DNA of 22,464 bases, taken from NCBI GenBank assembly GCA_023807065.1, contig JAJJLU010003964.1:1-22464 (forward strand), in the 5' to 3' direction. The notes below the pieces were generated by a model. The model made no database searches and was not told where the DNA came from. It was given only the letters and a program-made list of their open reading frames with translations. Positions 19,679 to 22,464 of the stretch are shown piece after piece. Origin of the DNA: Isotricha intestinalis. Its lineage: Eukaryota; Ciliophora; Litostomatea; Vestibuliferida; Isotrichidae. Both the position numbers and the translations under genes were made by a program. Within the stretch, counting starts at the first letter, position 1, and each line of letters begins with the position of its first letter.

Positions 19679-20275
19679 ATGAATATGCATCATAAAAAAG
19701 AAAAAAAAAGAATTTTAGAATTAACAAGTCCCCAATCTTCTATTGGAAAATCAAAGGCTAAAATTCATTTAAGTCCTATAAGAAAAATGAATTATAAATT
19801 AAATAATAAAAGCTTTGAAAAATTTTCTGAAGAAATTGTTTCTAATAAAGCAACTTGTTCTTCTGGAAACGATAATTCAACTTTTTTTATTTTTCAAAAT
19901 ATTAATATTTTATTATATTATTATCTTGAAAATAATCAAATTCAAAATATTGAAATTTTAGTTAATGAAGATAAGACAATTGAAGAATTTATTAGTTTTT
20001 CATTAAATATTATTAATGAAGAATTAAGGAGTGAAAAAAAAAATTTCCAATTTAATATGGAAGAATTAAATAAATATTGTATTAAATTTGTGAAAGAAAA
20101 TGGTCTTCCTAATAATGATATTCCTAAATTTAATTCTGAATTTATTTTAAAAAATTGTAAAGAAAATAAATTATGCATTGAATGGTTGGGTGAAAAAAAA
20201 TCTAATTTTATTGAATATAATTCTTACGAACATAATTTTAGTTTTTTGAACTATCAAAATGAAAAGATTAAATAA
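19679..20275 (+). CDS. Short protein resembling the CRIM domain of SIN1/AVO1 (TORC2 subunit)
   Basis: The 198-residue protein has a basic N-terminus (HHKKEKKRILELTSPQS) and two SP sites (LTSP, HLSP) that could be phosphorylated. From about residue 68 it looks like a ubiquitin-fold domain: a beta pair around ILLYYYLENNQIQNIEILVN, the DKTIEEFISFSLNIINEEL helix, and then NKYCIKFVKENGLPNNDIPK with FN and a final strand NKLCIEW. The last part resembles the CRIM pattern Y-x-L-R-I-x-E-x-D-G-x-P-D-x-D-F-P from fungal and animal SIN1, which recruits substrates to TORC2. The acidic loop is partly kept (NNDIP). The PH and Raf-like domains of full-length SIN1 are missing. A different ubiquitin-like protein is possible. 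The gene follows the OTU gene by 155 bp in the same direction and ends with TAA. Confidence 0.6.
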   Translation: MNMHHKKEKKRILELTSPQSSIGKSKAKIHLSPIRKMNYKLNNKSFEKFSEEIVSNKATCSSGNDNSTFFIFQNINILLYYYLENNQIQNIEILVNEDKTIEEFISFSLNIINEELRSEKKNFQFNMEELNKYCIKFVKENGLPNNDIPKFNSEFILKNCKENKLCIEWLGEKKSNFIEYNSYEHNFSFLNYQNEKIK

Positions 20276-21096
20276 AATATTAATAATATTAAATGTAAGT
20301 ATAGTAAAGTCAAATAATATTTTAGAAAGTATTTTAAATTTATAAAATGTATTATAATAATTTATGGATTCTTTAAAAAATTTTTATAATAATGTTTGTA
20401 AAAAAATCATATAGTTATATTAAAATAATAGTAAAATAAATAAAATGTTTAATTTACCATCTTTAATTTAACCGAAATGATATATTAATTCTATTTTATT
20501 GAGTTATCATTTCTTTTTTTATTAAAAATTTTAAATCAAACAATTCTTGATTTCTTTTATACTAATTGAGCAAAGTCAATTTATCTATTTTTTCTTTTTT
20601 TGTTTTTTTTCAATTGAAAAATACTTTTAAATAAACAATATTTTCATAGATAAGATTAATACTATATTTTGATTTATATATTTCTATATTTCTGCTTCTT
20701 TTTGTTTAAAAAAAATATTCAAGTCAAATCTTTTTTTCTTTTCGATTTGAATTTTTCTTTATTATTATTCTTTAATTATATAATCTTTTTTTAGTGCATT
20801 TTTTATATAAATATACTTCATCTTTGATTAATATTTATTTGATGATTCTCAAATCTTTTATTGTTATGATTATTTTCATTATAATCATCATCTTTATCCT
20901 AATTATTATCCTCTTCACTACCTAAAATATAATTCTTTAAGATATATTTAATTTAAATTTTTATAAATTTTCAAAATATAATGTAATATAAGAATTTAAA
21001 AATATTATTATTTAAAACATATAGATTAATAAATGTATAATATGATTAATAATTAATTTTTATTTCAAAAACAAAAATTAAAAATAATAAAAAAAA
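20276..21096. other. Intergenic, partly eroded gene-like sequence
   Basis: Both ends are plain A/T-rich flank. The middle (20463-20952) contains the minus-strand remnant listed separately. I see no promoter motif for the rightward secreted-protein gene at 21097 beyond A/T runs, and no RNA gene. Confidence 0.4.
20463..20952 (-). pseudogene. Eroded minus-strand gene remnant with several stops
   Basis: Between stops the minus strand reads like ordinary protein. Codons 20952-20902 include YILGSEEDNN, followed by TAG at 20901-20899, then 26 codons rich in Asn and Asp (DKDDDYNENNHNNKRFENHQ) to a TGA at 20820-20818. In another frame, 20705-20613 gives 31 codons (including NIEIYKSKYSINLIYENIVY), then TGA, 15 codons, TAG, 21 codons (NQELFDLKFLIKKEMITQ) and TAA. 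Stops of all three kinds plus a frame change indicate a dead gene rather than a code change. Parent unknown; part of this could be chance in AT-rich DNA. Confidence 0.3.
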
Positions 21097-21642
21097 ATGG
21101 TAAATATTATCTCTCTTCAAATAATAACAATATTTTTCATAAATCTTCCTTTATATAAACTTCAAACATCAACATGTACATTAGGATATGTAACTGAAGA
21201 TAAAATTGAATGTTTAAAACAAACTGTAAATGGAACTTATTGTTGTCACTTAACATCATTAGAAACTCCTAAATTAGATAGTATATGTTATCCAATTAAA
21301 TTTACTGAATATTTGGGAAATTTACAGATAAATTATAATAAAAATACTTATGAAATTGATTGTGGTTTAGGAAGTACGTTTATGGATTCTACTTGGAAAT
21401 TAACTATTGAAGATAGGTATTTTTGTGGAAAATTAAATCCTCAAAGTAAAAAAGATTGTTCTGATAGTTCAACGAAAACTAATTCTTGTTGTTATTATTA
21501 TGGACATGGTTTGAATGTTTGTTATTGGCTTGGAGTTAAATATGAAGCAAAAAGTAAACATGATGGATATACTTTTGAATGTCAGGGAAGTTTTATTAAG
21601 AATATTTATTTTTTAGCATATTTATTATTTTTAATATTTTAA
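21097..21642 (+). CDS. Secreted, probably GPI-anchored protein with two six-cysteine modules
   Basis: The 181-residue protein starts with a hydrophobic leader (about residues 1-20) and ends with a short hydrophobic tail (IYFLAYLLFLIF, 170-181) after a small polar stretch (CQGSF), the pattern of a GPI-attachment signal. The mature part holds exactly twelve cysteines in two similar sets: 27, 39, 49, 50, 64, 89 and 110, 121, 131, 132, 142, 162, each ordered C..C..CC..C..C with the same 10-residue step before the CC pair. Both modules have aromatic residues after the CC and a Y/F-E-x(0-2)-C end. This indicates an internal duplication with three disulfides per module. One NGT glycosylation site is at 45. 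It would sit on the cell surface. I do not recognise the family; short cysteine-patterned surface proteins are common in ciliates. It ends with TAA. Confidence 0.8.
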   Translation: MVNIISLQIITIFFINLPLYKLQTSTCTLGYVTEDKIECLKQTVNGTYCCHLTSLETPKLDSICYPIKFTEYLGNLQINYNKNTYEIDCGLGSTFMDSTWKLTIEDRYFCGKLNPQSKKDCSDSSTKTNSCCYYYGHGLNVCYWLGVKYEAKSKHDGYTFECQGSFIKNIYFLAYLLFLIF

Positions 21643-22021
21643 CAATATTTTTTATAAAAAGTTTTAAAAATTTTTCCTTAAATCATCCTTCTTATTTCTA
21701 GAATCTACAATATTAGAACTATAATTAATATATCATAAGAACATTCTTAATTGAATTAAATCAACTTGGTTTTCATTTCAAATATTTTTTGATTCTTATT
21801 TCCATTTGAAAATACTGTATCAGCTTTATTATTTTTTGTTTTACTTGTTAATACATTCTTTAATCTTTGATAAAATCTATTTATCATTATAAAAAATAAA
21901 ACTATTCCTAAATGTTTCTTTTGATGAATAAGGTAAAATCAATTAAAATATAAACTATTAAAAAGTATATATTTTAAGCTTTTTTAAATTTAAAAGAATA
22001 TATTTTGAGAAATTAAACTTA
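21643..22021. other. Intergenic region with a 3' gene remnant
   Basis: It separates the cysteine-module gene from the signal-peptide-like ORF at 22022. Apart from the minus-strand fragment at 21756-21938 it is A/T-rich and I see no further gene or motif. Confidence 0.4.
21756..21938 (-). pseudogene. 3' remnant of a gene, possibly for a membrane protein
   Basis: The minus strand is open for 60 codons to TAA at 21758-21756. It reads HLGIVLFFIMINRFYQRLKN and then a polar tail (KTKNNKADTVFSNGNKNQKI, FEMKTKLI), like a membrane segment followed by a cytoplasmic end. There is no ATG at the head. A TGA stands at 21941-21939, and the same frame is open and protein-like for about 15 codons before it (including YILFNSLYFN). 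It is either a truncated dead gene or the last part of a gene whose earlier part has been lost. Confidence 0.35.
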
Positions 22022-22207
22022 ATGAAATTATATCTTTTTACTTTTATCATATTATTTCGAAATCTATTATCATCTATTAAATTGACAGTAAAAAATAAAA
22101 TTTATTCCAAAATTCTAAAATGCCAAAATTTTCCCCAAATTCCCAAAATTTTTCAAAATCCAAAATTCCCAAATTTGGGAAAAATTCGGGAAACAATAAT
22201 AACATGA
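22022..22207 (+). CDS. Signal-peptide-like ORF running into the satellite, doubtful
   Basis: ATG at 22022 begins a convincing leader (MKLYLFTFIILFRNLLSSI) and a short basic stretch (KLTVKNKIYSKI). From about 22092 the codons are those of the tandem satellite, giving a meaningless Pro/Lys/Asn/Phe string to TAA at 22205-22207. Either a secreted-protein gene has been invaded by the satellite, or an intron starting at the GTA near 22088 contains it and the rest of the gene lies beyond the window. The satellite-derived part should not be taken as real protein. Confidence 0.25.
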   Translation: MKLYLFTFIILFRNLLSSIKLTVKNKIYSKILKCQNFPQIPKIFQNPKFPNLGKIRETIIT

Positions 22208-22424
22208 TTAAAATAAAATTATTCCAAAATTCCAAAATTTTTCCCAAATTCCCAAATTTTGGCAAAATTAAAAAATGCCAAAATTCCAAAATTTTGGAAA
22301 TTTGGGAAAAATTAGCGAAGCAACAATAATATCATTGAAATAAAATTTATTCCAAAATTCCCAAATTGCCAAAATTCATTCCCATATTTTGGAAAAATTA
22401 GGGGAAGCAACAATAACATGATTA
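22092..22424. repeat. Three-copy tandem satellite with palindromic cores
   Basis: Units are about 22092-22210, 22211-22337 and 22338-22424 (119, 127 and 87 bp). Each starts aaataaaatt(t)attccaaaatt and ends near ggaaaaattaggggaagcaa followed by caataacatgatta. Between these, the words ttccc, ccaaa, tttgg and gggaa alternate and form perfect palindromes, for example ttcccaaatttgggaa at 22166-22181 and ttccaaaattttggaa at 22284-22299. Unit 3 has a shortened core. The edge motif aaataaaata follows unit 3. Confidence 0.8.
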
Positions 22425-22464
22425 AAATAAAATAAATTTAAAACAGAATAAAATCTAAAGAATA

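Noticed and set aside
22092..22424. Telomere
   Set aside because: No regular CCCCAA/CCCCAAAA array; the C runs sit in palindromes within a longer tandem unit.
1..22464. CRISPR array, tRNA or rRNA genes
   Set aside because: No regularly spaced identical repeats with unique spacers, and no GC-rich cloverleaf or rRNA-like segments seen on either strand.

Overview
The window is extremely AT-rich eukaryotic DNA. It holds ten substantial protein genes (four of them mainly coiled-coil or low-complexity), compact spacing (about 80-170 bp between several neighbours), no recognisable introns and no RNA genes. Every gene that reads cleanly ends in TAA, glutamine is written CAA inside the genes, and tryptophan is TGG, so the code is essentially standard with TAA as the working stop. 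A free-living or gut protist is likely. I lean towards a ciliate, because the 588-residue two-pass membrane protein looks like a family I associate with ciliates; the coiled-coil proteins and the OTU deubiquitinase with zinc modules fit but are not diagnostic. The bacterial-style FMN oxidoreductase and BspA-type repeats would suit an anaerobic or gut lifestyle, for instance a rumen ciliate. This is inference, not proof.

Layout. 1-475: no confident gene. 476-3223 (-): EF-hand plus leucine-rich/BspA-repeat protein, split by one in-frame TGA. 3224-4524: intergenic, with a decayed copy of part of that LRR gene and another eroded fragment. 4525-5667 (-): old-yellow-enzyme family oxidoreductase with an N-terminal hydrophobic leader. 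5668-6651: mostly empty, with a possible 40-residue secreted peptide on the + strand. 6652-8418 (-): two-pass membrane protein. 8565-9513 (-): coiled-coil protein needing a +1 shift at AAA-TAA-A. 9595-14286 (-): giant coiled-coil protein. 14287-14849: divergent intergenic region. 14850-17061 (+): ER/K-rich helical protein needing a +1 shift near 15595-15626. 17235-19523 (+): otubain-like deubiquitinase fused to zinc-binding/RING-like modules. 19679-20275 (+): short protein resembling the CRIM domain of SIN1/AVO1. 20276-21096: eroded gene-like sequence. 21097-21642 (+): secreted, probably GPI-anchored protein made of two six-cysteine modules. 21643-22021: 3' gene remnant. 22022-22464: signal-peptide-like ORF running into a short tandem satellite built from palindromic TTCCCAAATTTGGGAA-like words.

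The most interesting signal is decoding rather than gene content. Two separate genes continue in the +1 frame directly after an in-frame TAA, and a third continues in the same frame after a TGA. Together these resemble the decoding habits known from Euplotes (+1 shift at AAA-TAR; UGA read as Cys). However, each could also be a homopolymer sequencing error or an early pseudogene lesion. Base composition and the multi-gene layout do not look like a Euplotes macronuclear chromosome. No obvious multi-gene pathway is encoded; the neighbours look functionally unrelated.
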